The notes under the pieces are model-generated. The model searched no databases. It saw nothing but the letters and a program-made list of their open reading frames with translations, and was not told where the DNA came from. 64,000 nt of DNA, taken from Comamonadaceae bacterium OS-1 (GTDB lineage: Bacteria; Pseudomonadota; Gammaproteobacteria; Burkholderiales; Burkholderiaceae_C). The position numbers and the translations under genes were made by a program. Of the stretch, positions 53,266 to 63,367 are shown piece after piece (position 1 is the stretch's first letter; each line of letters begins with the position of its first letter). The stretch lies in contig AP026969.1 of assembly GCA_027923965.1 (NCBI GenBank), positions 2,852,001 through 2,916,000 on the forward strand. The letters are read 5' to 3'.

Positions 53266-54567
53266 TCAGGGCGTCTTGCCTTCGGCCGCATTCAGGCGCT
53301 TGAGCGTGCGCAGCTTTTCCGCGATACGGATCTCCAGGCCCCGCTCCACCGGCCGGTAGAAGCTGGCCGCTGCCATGCCGTCGGGCAGGTACTGTTCGCC
53401 TGCGGCAAAGCCGCCCTCCTCATCGTGCGCGTAGCGGTAGCCCTTGCCGTAGTCCAGCTCTTTCATCAGCTTGGTGGGCGCATTGCGCAGGTGCATGGGC
53501 ACCGGGCGGGTGCCGTCTTTCTTGATGAAGGCCTTGACCTCGTTGAAGGCCTTGTAGACCGCGTTGGACTTGGCCGCCACGGCCAGATACACCACGCATT
53601 CGGCCAGCGCCAGCTCGCCCTCGGGGGAGCCCAGGCGCTCGTACACATCGGCAGCGTCGAGTGCCAGGCGCAACGCCCGCGGGTCGGCCAGGCCGATGTC
53701 TTCGCTGGCCATGCGGACCAGGCGGCGGGCCATGTAGCGCGGGTCGGCCCCGCCGTCGAGCATGCGCACAAACCAGTACAGCGCCGCGTCCGGGTCGGAG
53801 CCCCGCACGGATTTGTGCAGCGCGCTGATGGTGTCGTAGAACTGCTCACCGCCCTTGTCGTAGCGGCGCATGCGCTCGCCCAGCACCTTGAGCAGCCAGG
53901 CATCGCTGATCTCGGCCTGCTTCTCCTGCGTGGCGGCCACGGCCAGGGTTTCCAGCGTGTTCAGCAGCCGCCGGGCATCGCCGTCGGCGTACGCCACCAA
54001 ACGGTCAACCGCTATTTTTTCGATAGCTGGTACCGCTTGAATAGCCTGCGCGTGGGCCACTATTTGCTCTAAATCGGCGGAGGTGAGCGGCTGCAACACG
54101 TACACCGCCGCACGCGACAGCAGCGCCGAATTGACCTCGAACGACGGGTTCTCGGTGGTGGCACCGACAAAGGTGAACAGCCCGCTTTCCACATGCGGCA
54201 AAAATGCGTCCTGCTGGCTTTTATTGAAGCGGTGCACCTCGTCCACAAACACAATGGTGCGGCGGCCCTGGGCCTGGGAGATCAGCGCCTGCTCGACCGC
54301 GTCGCGGATGTCCTTCACGCCGCCCAGCACCGCGCTGATGGTGATGAAACGCGCGTCAAACGCGTCGGCCATCAGCCGGGCAATGGTGGTCTTGCCGGTG
54401 CCCGGCGGACCCCACAGGATGCAGCTGTGTGGCTGGCCGGATTCAAAGGCGATGCGCAGCGCCATGCCCTCGCCCAGCAGGTGCTGCTGGCCTATGACTT
54501 CGCCCAGGTTTTTGGGGCGCAGGCGCTCGGCCAAAGGGGCATCGGTGGTCAGGGCGGTACGGGTCAT
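53266..54567 (-). CDS. rarA: Replication-associated recombination protein A (RarA/MgsA)
   Basis: A 433-residue AAA+ ATPase. LAERLRPKNLGEVIGQQHLLG, Walker A WGPPGTGKTTIARLMADAF, Walker B FVDEVHRFNKSQQDAFLP, sensor VGATTENPSFEVNSALLSR and the C-terminal QYLPDGM region are all present. It acts at stalled replication forks. Residues about 165-185 (AHAQAIQAVPAIEKIAVDRL) are encoded by what looks like a degraded copy of the dispersed repeat. Part of the conserved ftsK-lolA-rarA order, here interrupted by the HD gene. Confidence 0.93.
   Translation of the reverse strand: MTRTALTTDAPLAERLRPKNLGEVIGQQHLLGEGMALRIAFESGQPHSCILWGPPGTGKTTIARLMADAFDARFITISAVLGGVKDIRDAVEQALISQAQGRRTIVFVDEVHRFNKSQQDAFLPHVESGLFTFVGATTENPSFEVNSALLSRAAVYVLQPLTSADLEQIVAHAQAIQAVPAIEKIAVDRLVAYADGDARRLLNTLETLAVAATQEKQAEISDAWLLKVLGERMRRYDKGGEQFYDTISALHKSVRGSDPDAALYWFVRMLDGGADPRYMARRLVRMASEDIGLADPRALRLALDAADVYERLGSPEGELALAECVVYLAVAAKSNAVYKAFNEVKAFIKKDGTRPVPMHLRNAPTKLMKELDYGKGYRYAHDEEGGFAAGEQYLPDGMAAASFYRPVERGLEIRIAEKLRTLKRLNAAEGKTP
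54013..54072 (-). repeat. Dispersed repeat-like segment inside rarA
   Basis: On the plus strand CGCTATTTTTTCGATAGCTGGTACCGCTTGAATAGCCTGCGCG resembles the TTTTT-GATAGCTG(CT)...CGCTT side of the repeat. It is read in frame by rarA in a lineage-variable loop before the LVAYADGDARR motif. Confidence 0.45.
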
Positions 54568-54632
54568 GAAAGGGATTCTCCCATGCGGCCCTGGCGCGAA
54601 ACGGGTGCGCGTTGGCTTATCCTCCCCGCACC

Positions 54633-55841
54633 ATGATTTACGTTCCCGTCCCCGTTTCCCGCATCGAGATCCTGCGCCCGCTGCCCATCAATGTATGGGA
54701 CTCCAAAGGCAACCTGCTGCTGCGCAAAGGGCAGGCGATTTTGTCCGAGCACCACCGCGAACACCTGGAAGCCCACGGTGCCTGCGCCACCCAGCCCGAC
54801 TACAAGGCCTGGGTCAGCAGCTACGACCGCCTGATCTACGCCCTGCTGCGCGATGGGGTCAGCATCCAGGAAATTGCCAAGGCCACCATGCCGCAAGACA
54901 TTCTGGAGCTGGACTACACGGTGGGCGAAGACATCACCGGCGGCTGGACCGATGTGCAGGCCGTCTGGGGCACGGTGCTGCAAACCGGTGCCAGCGCCAA
55001 AAACCCGCTGGGTCGGCTCGACGGTGTGCAAAAGCGCGCCATGGAGCTGCTGGACAAAGACCCGGACGAGAGCCTGTTCAGCCTGTTCCAGGCACTGGCC
55101 GACAAAACCCTGGGTTACTGCGCCACCCACGCGCTGCTATGTGCGGTGGTGTGCGAGCTGACGGCCCGCAAACTGGGGCTGGACGACTTTGTACGACCCG
55201 TCTTGGTGCAGGCCGCCCTGACCATGAACACCAGCATGGCCAAGCTGCAAGACACCCTGGCCACCCAGCCCACCCCGCCCGATGCTGAGCAAAAGCAGCT
55301 GATCCAGGACCATCCGGCGCAAAGTGCGGCGATCCTGCGCGGATTTGGGGTGGTCAATGAAGACCTGCTGGACATCGTGGGCCTGCACCACGACCAAGAT
55401 GGCACCAAGGGGCTGGAGCGCAACCGGGAATGCCGCCGCATCCTGCACCTGGCCGATGTACTGATCGGCAAAATGGCCCCCCGCTCCACCCGGCCCGGCC
55501 TGTCGGCACTGGGCGCGGCCAAGTCCAATATCGTGGGCGTGCCTGACGAAGATGCCCGGGTCGCCAAGGCCATGACCACCGCCATCGGCTTCTACCCACC
55601 CGGAACCTACGTGATGCTGGCCAACGGCGAAAAAGCCGTCAGTGTCAAAAAAGGCGCTGCCGTCAACACCCCGCTGGTGGTCAGCATCGCCAACGCCCAG
55701 GGCCTGCCCCTGGGCATCTACGTGCTGCGCGACACCCGCGAAAAGCCGTTTGCCATCCAGTCCCCGGTGCCCGCCGACAACGTCAAGATCAGCCACGAAC
55801 GGGTGCAGAAGGCGGTCATGAAAGTGATGCCGGCGGCTTAG
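54633..55841 (+). CDS. Degenerate HD-GYP-like protein
   Basis: 402 residues. An N-terminal DUF3391-like part (IEILRPLPINVWDSKGNLLLRKG) is followed by an HD-related helical domain (about residues 150-330). The key HD residues are missing: where HD-GYP has a H-D pair the sequence reads AALTMNTSMAKLQ, and the HHE..DGxGYP motif is GLHHDQDGTKGLERN with no GYP. It is probably catalytically inactive toward cyclic di-GMP and may act as a sensor or adaptor. The start is the ATG at 54633. It is divergent from rarA and inserted between rarA and lolA. Confidence 0.7.
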   Translation: MIYVPVPVSRIEILRPLPINVWDSKGNLLLRKGQAILSEHHREHLEAHGACATQPDYKAWVSSYDRLIYALLRDGVSIQEIAKATMPQDILELDYTVGEDITGGWTDVQAVWGTVLQTGASAKNPLGRLDGVQKRAMELLDKDPDESLFSLFQALADKTLGYCATHALLCAVVCELTARKLGLDDFVRPVLVQAALTMNTSMAKLQDTLATQPTPPDAEQKQLIQDHPAQSAAILRGFGVVNEDLLDIVGLHHDQDGTKGLERNRECRRILHLADVLIGKMAPRSTRPGLSALGAAKSNIVGVPDEDARVAKAMTTAIGFYPPGTYVMLANGEKAVSVKKGAAVNTPLVVSIANAQGLPLGIYVLRDTREKPFAIQSPVPADNVKISHERVQKAVMKVMPAA

Positions 55842-55851
55842 CATCCAGCCG

Positions 55852-55909
55852 CTATGCATTTCATAGCAGCCAACGCTTATTCGCAAAGCGATGGCAGCTT
55901 AAAAGACTT
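55852..55909. repeat. Dispersed palindromic repeat copy O
   Basis: TATGCATTTCATAGCAGCCAACGCTTATTCGCAAAGCGATGGCAGCTTAAAAGACTT. It fills the gap between the convergent HD and lolA genes; likely a bidirectional terminator. Confidence 0.65.
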
Positions 55910-56552
55910 ATTGTTTCACCACATCCGCGCCTGCAGGCGGCTTGAACTGGAAGCTGTCTGCCGCGAGAGCCGGGTTCACCTCCACCTTGGCAAAGGTCAT
56001 CACCGAGCGCTGGCCAAAGCTGTCCAGTATCTCCAGCGCGGCCAGCTCGGTGGTTTTGCCGTCGGCCTTGAAGCCCACGCGCACGGTTTGCAGCTGGCCG
56101 TCCTTGGCCTTGGGCGTGGCCGATACCCATTGCAGGCCGTCCTTGTCGGGTGCGGCCAGCAAGTTGAAATCTGCCTGCAGGGCCTGCAGATTGGGTGCGG
56201 CGGCAATCAGCGCGGCGGGGGTGGAGCCCAGCACTGCAGACTGCTTGCGGCTGGTGACCTGGTTCAGGTCCACGTCGTACAGCCACAGGGTCTGGCCATC
56301 GGCCACGATGCTTTGCTCAAAGGGCTTTTTGTACAGAAACTTGAATTTGCTGGGCCGCTGGAATTCAAAGCTGCCGGTGGATGTTTTGACGCGCGCCGCC
56401 TGCCCTTCCTTGGGTGGCGAGGTCACGACCTGGGTGAAATCGGCGCGGCCAGACTTCACCGTCTTGACGAAATTTTCCAAGCTTTCCAGGCCGTCTGCGC
56501 TTGCCACACCAGCACAAGCAGCTACTAAAACCGCAGCAAATAATTTTTTCAT
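55908..56552 (-). CDS. lolA: Outer-membrane lipoprotein carrier LolA
   Basis: 214 residues with signal peptide MKKLFAAVLVAACAGVASA. Mature LolA features: LESLENFVKTVKSGRADFTQVV, TSTGSFEFQRPSKFKFLYKKPF, DGQTLWLYDVDLNQVTSRKQ. It shuttles lipoproteins across the periplasm to LolB. An ATG three codons upstream (56561) overlaps the ftsK stop as ATGA and could be the true, coupled start. The signal-peptide codons (VLVAACAG) overlap a half-copy of the dispersed repeat (TAGTAGCTGCTTGTGCT). Confidence 0.92.
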   Translation of the reverse strand: MKKLFAAVLVAACAGVASADGLESLENFVKTVKSGRADFTQVVTSPPKEGQAARVKTSTGSFEFQRPSKFKFLYKKPFEQSIVADGQTLWLYDVDLNQVTSRKQSAVLGSTPAALIAAAPNLQALQADFNLLAAPDKDGLQWVSATPKAKDGQLQTVRVGFKADGKTTELAALEILDSFGQRSVMTFAKVEVNPALAADSFQFKPPAGADVVKQ

Positions 56553-56557
56553 TCCAC

Positions 56558-58888
56558 TCATTCTGCCCTTGCAGGCACTAGGATTTCACGTTGACCGGCA
56601 CCGCTCATGGCACTCACCAAACCGGCTTTTTCCATGTCTTCCACCAGGCGGGCGGCACGGTTGTAGCCGATCTTCAGATGCCGCTGGACCAGGGAGATGC
56701 TGGCCTTGCGGTTCTTCAGCACCACTTCCACGGCCATGTCGTACATCGGGTCTTTTTCGCCGCCACTGTCGCCCCCTTCACCGCCCTCCCCGTCTTCGCC
56801 ATCGACCGTGCCGCCTTCCAGCACGCCTTCGATGTAGTCGGGCTCGCCCTGGGTCTTCAAGTAACTTACAACGCGGTGGACCTCTTCGTCGCTGACAAAG
56901 GCGCCGTGCACCCGTGTGGGCATGCCGCTGCCGGGCATGTAGAGCATGTCGCCCAGGCCCAGCAGGGCTTCGGCCCCCATCTGGTCCAGGATGGTGCGGC
57001 TGTCGATCTTGCTGCTGACCTTGAAGGAGATGCGGGTGGGGATGTTGGCCTTGATCAGGCCGGTGATCACGTCCACGCTGGGGCGCTGGGTGGCCAGAAT
57101 CAGGTGGATACCGGCAGCCCGGGCTTTTTGCGCCAGGCGGGCAATCAGCTCTTCAATCTTCTTGCCGACCACCATCATCAGGTCGGCCAGTTCGTCGATC
57201 ACCACCACGATGTGCGGCTCACGCTTCAGGGGCTCGGGGCTGTCGGGCGTGAGGCTGAACGGGTTGTAGATGAATTCTTCGCGCGCCTTGGCTTCGTCGA
57301 TCTTGGCGTTGTAGCCCGCCAGGTTGCGCACGCCCAGCTTGCTCAGCAGCTTGTAGCGGCGCTCCATCTCGGCCACGCACCAGGTCAGGCCGTGGGCGGC
57401 CTGGCGCATGTCGGTGACCACCGGGGCCAACAGGTGCGGAATACCTTCGTAGACCGACATTTCCAGCATCTTGGGGTCGATCATCAGCAGCCGCACATCC
57501 CGGGCCTCGGCCTTGTAAAGCAGGCTCAGAATCATGGCGTTGATACCCACCGACTTGCCCGAGCCGGTGGTACCAGCCACCAGCACGTGCGGCATCTTGG
57601 CCAGGTCGACCACCACCGGGTTGCCAATGATGTCCTTGCCCAAGCCCATGGTCAGCAGCGATTTGGCTTCGTGGTAAACCTGCGAACCCAGAATTTCCGA
57701 CAGGGTGATGGACTGGCGCTTGGCGTTGGGCAGCTCCAGCGCCATGTAATTTTTGCCGGGGATGGTCTCCACCACCCGGATCGACACCAGGCTCAAACTG
57801 CGCGCCAAATCTTTGGCCAAACCGACAATTTGTGAGCCTTTCACGCCGGTCGCGGGCTCAATTTCGTAACGCGTAATCACGGGGCCGGGCGATGCCAGCA
57901 CCACCCGCACTTCCACGCCGAAGTCTTTGAGCTTCTTCTCGATCATGCGGCTGGTCATCTCCAGCGTCTCGTGGGCCACGGTTTCCTGGTGCAGCTGCGG
58001 GCCGTCGAGCAAGTCCACCTGCGGCAGCTTGGTGTCGGGCATGTCGCTGAACAGCGGCTTCTGGCGCTCCTTGATGACGCGGGCGCTCTTGGGCGGGTCG
58101 GCCAGGGTGGGCTCGATCATCACCGGCGTGGGGTGGTGGGCGGCGATTTCCACCCGCTCTTCCCGCACCACGGCTTCGCGCTTCTTGGCGGCGACCTTGC
58201 CCACGGCCAGGTCTTCGGCCACCACGCGTTTCTCGCGCCGCGTCTCTACCAAAGAGTAGGCCCAGGCCCCCAGCCGCTCGGCCACATGGCTCCAAGAGAA
58301 GCGGAACACGGCCGACACGCCAATCACGCCCAGCGCAATCCACACCAGGCCAGACCCGGTAAAGCCCAGCCATTTCACGCCAAACGGCCCCACCAGATAG
58401 CCCAGCACGCCGCCTACATGGCCTGGCAAGAGCGGAGCCAGGCGGTACAGACGCGACCATTCCAGCGCGGTGCTGGCGCACAGCAGCAAGGCCAGCCCGA
58501 GCCAGAAGCCCCAGGCCGTACCCGCCACATGGCCGCTGGGCCGGGGTTTGTCATCCGGGGCGTGGGCGCGCATCCAGTCGGCCAGACCGGCCAGCCAGGC
58601 CCGTGCACCGGCGGCCAGACACCACCAGACCGAGAAACCCAGGCTGAAGTAGCTCAGGTCGGCAATCCAGGCACCCAGGCGACCGGCCCAGTTGTGCACC
58701 ACCGCGTTCTGGCCCGAGGTGGACCAGGCGGCATCCTGCAAAGAGAAACCCAACAGGGCCATGCACCAGAACACCAGGGCCAGCAGCCCCAGGATCAGGC
58801 CAATTTCGCGCGCAAAGCGGTTGATACCGGTGCGCATCGGCGACACCACCGGTCCGGATGAATTGAGAGTGTTGAGGGAGTAAGTCAT
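56558..58888 (-). CDS. ftsK: DNA translocase FtsK
   Basis: 776 residues. Four to five N-terminal membrane helices (about residues 28-200) are followed by a short linker and the RecA-like motor: Walker [41 protein letters not shown], and Walker [16 protein letters not shown]. The C-terminal gamma winged helix (about 700-770: [23 protein letters not shown]) recognises KOPS. It moves DNA at the septum and activates XerCD. It is directly followed by lolA. Confidence 0.95.
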   Translation of the reverse strand: MTYSLNTLNSSGPVVSPMRTGINRFAREIGLILGLLALVFWCMALLGFSLQDAAWSTSGQNAVVHNWAGRLGAWIADLSYFSLGFSVWWCLAAGARAWLAGLADWMRAHAPDDKPRPSGHVAGTAWGFWLGLALLLCASTALEWSRLYRLAPLLPGHVGGVLGYLVGPFGVKWLGFTGSGLVWIALGVIGVSAVFRFSWSHVAERLGAWAYSLVETRREKRVVAEDLAVGKVAAKKREAVVREERVEIAAHHPTPVMIEPTLADPPKSARVIKERQKPLFSDMPDTKLPQVDLLDGPQLHQETVAHETLEMTSRMIEKKLKDFGVEVRVVLASPGPVITRYEIEPATGVKGSQIVGLAKDLARSLSLVSIRVVETIPGKNYMALELPNAKRQSITLSEILGSQVYHEAKSLLTMGLGKDIIGNPVVVDLAKMPHVLVAGTTGSGKSVGINAMILSLLYKAEARDVRLLMIDPKMLEMSVYEGIPHLLAPVVTDMRQAAHGLTWCVAEMERRYKLLSKLGVRNLAGYNAKIDEAKAREEFIYNPFSLTPDSPEPLKREPHIVVVIDELADLMMVVGKKIEELIARLAQKARAAGIHLILATQRPSVDVITGLIKANIPTRISFKVSSKIDSRTILDQMGAEALLGLGDMLYMPGSGMPTRVHGAFVSDEEVHRVVSYLKTQGEPDYIEGVLEGGTVDGEDGEGGEGGDSGGEKDPMYDMAVEVVLKNRKASISLVQRHLKIGYNRAARLVEDMEKAGLVSAMSGAGQREILVPARAE

Positions 58889-58953
58889 GGGCAGAAAGAG
58901 TCTGCGCCAAGCTTACCCCATGCGCAGGCGGCCTGAAACCGGGCCGCGGCCGA

Positions 58954-59634
58954 TCAGGTCAGCGAACCCAGCACCGAACGGATGTGGGTGGAGCCGTTGT
59001 CGTGGCCATGGATGTAGCCGCGCTCTTCCAGGTCTTTCATCACCCGGCTGACCATTTCACGCGAGGCACCGACCATTTTGGCCACGTCCTGGCGCGAAAT
59101 CTTGTCGCGGATGACCATCTGGCCGTCGGCATTGGGCGTGGCGGCCTCCAGCAGCACGTGGGCCACGCGGCCATACACGTCCATCAGCGCCAGCGACTCG
59201 ATCTTCTGGTCGGCGCGGCGCAGGCGCTTGACCAGGCCTGCCATCACGGCGCGGGCCATGGTGGTGTTGCTGTCCAGGCAGTGCTCGAACTCGGCGCGGC
59301 CCAGCACCAGGCAGTCGGTGGGCATCTCGGTTTGCACCGTGGCCGAGTGGGGTTCGTTGTCGATCAGGCTCATTTCGCCCACGTAATCGCCCACCTGCAG
59401 GGTCGCCAGAATGACCTCACGGCCCCGGCTGTCGGTGGTCAGCACACGGGCCCGGCCACTGAGCACGATAAACAAGGCGTTGGACTTGCGGCCTTGCTCG
59501 ACAATGATTTCGGCCCGCTTGAAGCGCTGCTTGGTCACGGCCTTGGCCACGACATCGGCTTGTTCGGCAGTCATGGTGGAGAACAAGGGCACGCGCAACA
59601 AAAGCTCTATGTTGGACAACATCGACATGGTCAT
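58954..59634 (-). CDS. Crp/Fnr-family transcription regulator
   Basis: 226 residues; the start may be any of three closely spaced ATGs (59634, 59628, 59622). The cyclic-nucleotide-binding fold includes LFIVLSGRARVLTTDSRGRE and GDYVGEMSLIDNEPHSATVQT, which resembles the cAMP phosphate-binding cassette of CRP. The C-terminal HTH is ISRQDVAKMVGASREMVSRVMKDLEERG. No N-terminal Fe-S cysteines, so it is not FNR. It could respond to cAMP, for which the window encodes a cyclase (inference). Divergent from trxB. Confidence 0.85.
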   Translation of the reverse strand: MTMSMLSNIELLLRVPLFSTMTAEQADVVAKAVTKQRFKRAEIIVEQGRKSNALFIVLSGRARVLTTDSRGREVILATLQVGDYVGEMSLIDNEPHSATVQTEMPTDCLVLGRAEFEHCLDSNTTMARAVMAGLVKRLRRADQKIESLALMDVYGRVAHVLLEAATPNADGQMVIRDKISRQDVAKMVGASREMVSRVMKDLEERGYIHGHDNGSTHIRSVLGSLT

Positions 59635-59808
59635 TTCCTTTCGCGTCAGAGCCCTGCAGACCGTGGGTTCTTACAATCTGGGGCAGAATTTCAAAAAAGT
59701 GGTTTACGCGGCAACCGACCCTACGAAAAAAACCGTATGGCCGGACACCCTGCAATATCCAAAAAAGTATCGCGGCCCAGCCGATATAAGCCGCCTGTTA
59801 TTTTGTAA

Positions 59809-60819
<1,011 letters not shown>

Positions 60820-60834
60820 CTCTGAGGTTTAGGC

Positions 60835-60895
60835 ATAAAAATGGCTGCTTGTGCTTATCTGATAAGCGTAAGCAGCTATTTTTTTGATAGTAAAA
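60835..60895. terminator. Palindromic repeat copy P, terminator between trxB and the DUF1439 gene
   Basis: GCTGCTTGTGCTTAT-CTG-ATAAGCGTAAGCAGC followed by TATTTTTTTG: a 15-bp stem with two non-canonical positions and a T-run on the plus strand. A well-preserved member of the dispersed repeat family between convergent genes. Confidence 0.8.
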
Positions 60896-60898
60896 TCT

Positions 60899-61444
60899 TC
60901 AGGGTGCCTTTTTCGGGTTCAACGTGATGCGCAGGCCAGCAGCTGTGACCTCGATGGTGCCGGGCTCGTAGCCCCAGCCGTTGACCACCGCCATGTCTTT
61001 GGCGCTGACCTGGTGCAGTTTGACACCGTCCAGCACCCGCTCAGCCAGTTGCGGGGCCAGGCCTTGCACCACGGCCTGGTAGCGCTCGGGCACGCCGGTA
61101 AAGCCCAGGGTGTTGACATGTACGTCGGCCATTCGGATGGTGCTGTCGCTGGGCTCGAACTGCACGGCGTAGTCCACGTCCAGCACCCCGTTAAAAACCG
61201 CTCGCGTCAGGCGTTCGGTCACCTGCACCTGGATGGCCGTGCCCAGCCGGTTCTGCGCGGGCAGCAGGCGCACCTGCGGGGCCTGCGCCTGCAGTTCAAA
61301 CAAGGGGCCGATCTTGCCGGTGTAGGGGAAGCGGGCGGCCAGCAGGCTTTGCAACTTGTCCTGGCTGATGACGGTGGTGCGCGGGCCGGGTGCGGCACAG
61401 CCCGCCAGTGCGGCAACCAGCAGCCAAGACCCCATTCTTTTCAT
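60899..61444 (-). CDS. DUF1439 lipoprotein
   Basis: 181 residues with lipoprotein signal SWLLVAALAGCAAPG (lipobox LAGC). The mature part, VISQDKLQSLLAARFPYTGKIG, LFELQAQAPQVRLLPAQNRL and YAVQFEPSDSTIRMADVHV, fits the DUF1439/YceB family, whose fold resembles lipid-binding proteins of the envelope. The ATG overlaps the rpoS stop by one base (TGATG), so it is translated from the rpoS message. Confidence 0.78.
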   Translation of the reverse strand: MKRMGSWLLVAALAGCAAPGPRTTVISQDKLQSLLAARFPYTGKIGPLFELQAQAPQVRLLPAQNRLGTAIQVQVTERLTRAVFNGVLDVDYAVQFEPSDSTIRMADVHVNTLGFTGVPERYQAVVQGLAPQLAERVLDGVKLHQVSAKDMAVVNGWGYEPGTIEVTAAGLRITLNPKKAP

Positions 61445-62403
61445 CAAAATAAAGCTTCCTTGTGCATGCCGCTGCGCCCGAGCTGGATGCGGAGTTTGCG
61501 CAGCGCCTCGTTCTGGATCTGGCGCACGCGCTCGCGGGTCAGGCCCAGCCGGTCGCTCAGGGTGTCCAGGGTTTCGGGTTCGCGGTGGTGCAGGCCAAAG
61601 CGGCCATCCAGCACCTCGCGCTCGCGCCGGGTCAGGGTGGCAATCCAGCCTTCGATCAGGCGCTCGACTTCGTGGGTATGCGTGGCGGCGGCGGGGTCGG
61701 GGGTGTCTTCGTCGGCCAGGGTATCGACCAGGGTCTGGCCGTCTTCGCTGCGGTCCATCGTGGCATCCAGCGAGCGCGGGGATTCGGCCATCGCCAGCAG
61801 GTCGGCCACCTCGTGCGCATCGCGGCCCATCAGCGCGGCGATGTCGTCCACGCCCACACCTTCGGGGCGCACGGCGGCAAAGGCCGGGTCCTGCTCCAGC
61901 GTGCGCCGGGCCCGCAGCACCTGCTGCAGCTCGCGCACCACGTGCACCGGCAGACGGATGACGCGGCCTTGCTGCATCACGGCGCGCTCGACGGCCTGGC
62001 GGATCCACCAGGTGGCGTAGGTGGAAAAACGAAAGCCGCGCTCGGGTTCGAACTTGTCGATGGAGTGCATCAGGCCCAGGTTGCCCTCTTCGATCAGGTC
62101 GCCCATGGGTACGCCGCGGCCCAGGTAGAGCTTGGCGATGCTGACAACCAGGCGCAGGTTGTGCTCGATCATGGCCTGGCGGGCCGCAAAGTCCCCGGCG
62201 CGGGCCCGGGTGGCCATGTCGAATTCTTCGGTGGGGGTGAACAGCTCGGTACGCCGCACGTCGCGCAGGTACATGCTGAGGGTGTCGTGGCTATCGACCC
62301 CACTGGCCAGCCAGGGTACCTGGCCTGCCGCAGTAGCGCCGCCGCCTTCTTCGCCCAACGCATCCTCGAGCACAGTTTGGCCGGGTACGTTGGGGGTTTT
62401 CAT
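61444..62403 (-). CDS. rpoS: RNA polymerase sigma factor RpoS
   Basis: A 319-residue sigma-70 family factor with regions 1.2 to 4.2: [69 protein letters not shown], and the region 4 [23 protein letters not shown]. General stress/stationary-phase sigma. It follows nlpD by 5 bases, the classic nlpD-rpoS arrangement; as in enterics a promoter inside nlpD may drive it (inference). Confidence 0.95.
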   Translation of the reverse strand: MKTPNVPGQTVLEDALGEEGGGATAAGQVPWLASGVDSHDTLSMYLRDVRRTELFTPTEEFDMATRARAGDFAARQAMIEHNLRLVVSIAKLYLGRGVPMGDLIEEGNLGLMHSIDKFEPERGFRFSTYATWWIRQAVERAVMQQGRVIRLPVHVVRELQQVLRARRTLEQDPAFAAVRPEGVGVDDIAALMGRDAHEVADLLAMAESPRSLDATMDRSEDGQTLVDTLADEDTPDPAAATHTHEVERLIEGWIATLTRREREVLDGRFGLHHREPETLDTLSDRLGLTRERVRQIQNEALRKLRIQLGRSGMHKEALF

Positions 62404-62408
62404 GGCAG

Positions 62409-63290
62409 TTACCGGTTGGGCAGATATTTGGCGGGATCGACGGGCTTGCCTTGGCGGCGAATCTCGAAGTGGAGTTTGACACGGTCGGCGTCGCTGCTAC
62501 CCATTTCGGCGATTTTCTGGCCCTTGCGCACCGACTGGTCTTCCTTGACCAGCAGGGTCTGGTTGTGGGCGTAGGCCGTCAGGTAGGTGTTGTTGTGCTT
62601 GAGGATCAGCAGGTTGCCGTAGCCGCGCAGGCCCGCACCGGCATACACCACCCGGCCATCGGCGGCGGCCAGCACAGCGTCGCCGGTTTTGCCGCCCAGG
62701 TCCAGGCCCTTGTTTTTGGCTTCATCAAACCCGGCAATCAGGCCGCCACTGGTGGGCCAGATGAAGGCGACATCGTCCTCGGCAGCCGCCGGGGCCACGG
62801 GGGTGGGCGTCACCGGTTTGGAGGCCGCACTGGCAGCGCTGGCCGGGCTGGAAGCCGCCGAGGCCGCCGGTGCGGGCACGGCCACCGGGGTCACCGTGCT
62901 GGAGGCGACCGGGCGGGTGGTCACACCGGTCTCGGTGGCCACCGCATTGGGCGAGATCACGCGCAGCACCTGGCCGACTTCGATCACGTTGGGGTTATCC
63001 AACATGTTCCAGCGGGCGATGTCTTTCCAGCTTTGCCCGTTGTCCAGGCCGATGCGGATCAGGGTGTCGCCCGGCTTGACGGTGTAGTAGCCCGGCTTGC
63101 CCGCGTTCTCGGCACCGGGCAGGGGTTTGGCGGGCGCAGCGTCGGGCGTGGCCGCAACGGGCTGAGAACGGCTGGTGCCACGGTCCTCCACCGGTGCCTT
63201 GTGCACATTAGGGCCCGCGCAGCCACCGACCACCACCAAAGCCACCAAACCAACAATCTTCGACCAACCCTGACTGCGCAACGCGTGCAT
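62409..63290 (-). CDS. nlpD: NlpD-type LysM/M23 lipoprotein
   Basis: 293 residues. Lipobox VVGGC near residue 24; LysM domain about residues 68-112 ([33 protein letters not shown]); an Ala/Pro/Thr-rich linker; a C-terminal M23/LytM domain ([50 protein letters not shown]). The HxxxD motif is degenerate (NKGLD), as in NlpD/EnvC-type amidase activators. It activates cell-wall amidase at division. Confidence 0.92.
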   Translation of the reverse strand: MHALRSQGWSKIVGLVALVVVGGCAGPNVHKAPVEDRGTSRSQPVAATPDAAPAKPLPGAENAGKPGYYTVKPGDTLIRIGLDNGQSWKDIARWNMLDNPNVIEVGQVLRVISPNAVATETGVTTRPVASSTVTPVAVPAPAASAASSPASAASAASKPVTPTPVAPAAAEDDVAFIWPTSGGLIAGFDEAKNKGLDLGGKTGDAVLAAADGRVVYAGAGLRGYGNLLILKHNNTYLTAYAHNQTLLVKEDQSVRKGQKIAEMGSSDADRVKLHFEIRRQGKPVDPAKYLPNR

Positions 63291-63367
63291 GTAAAACTTC
63301 CTAAAAACATGAAATGACCTGCCCGGCCCGGCGTGCTCCGCGGCCCTCCGCGGCCCGTGCCTGCAGG

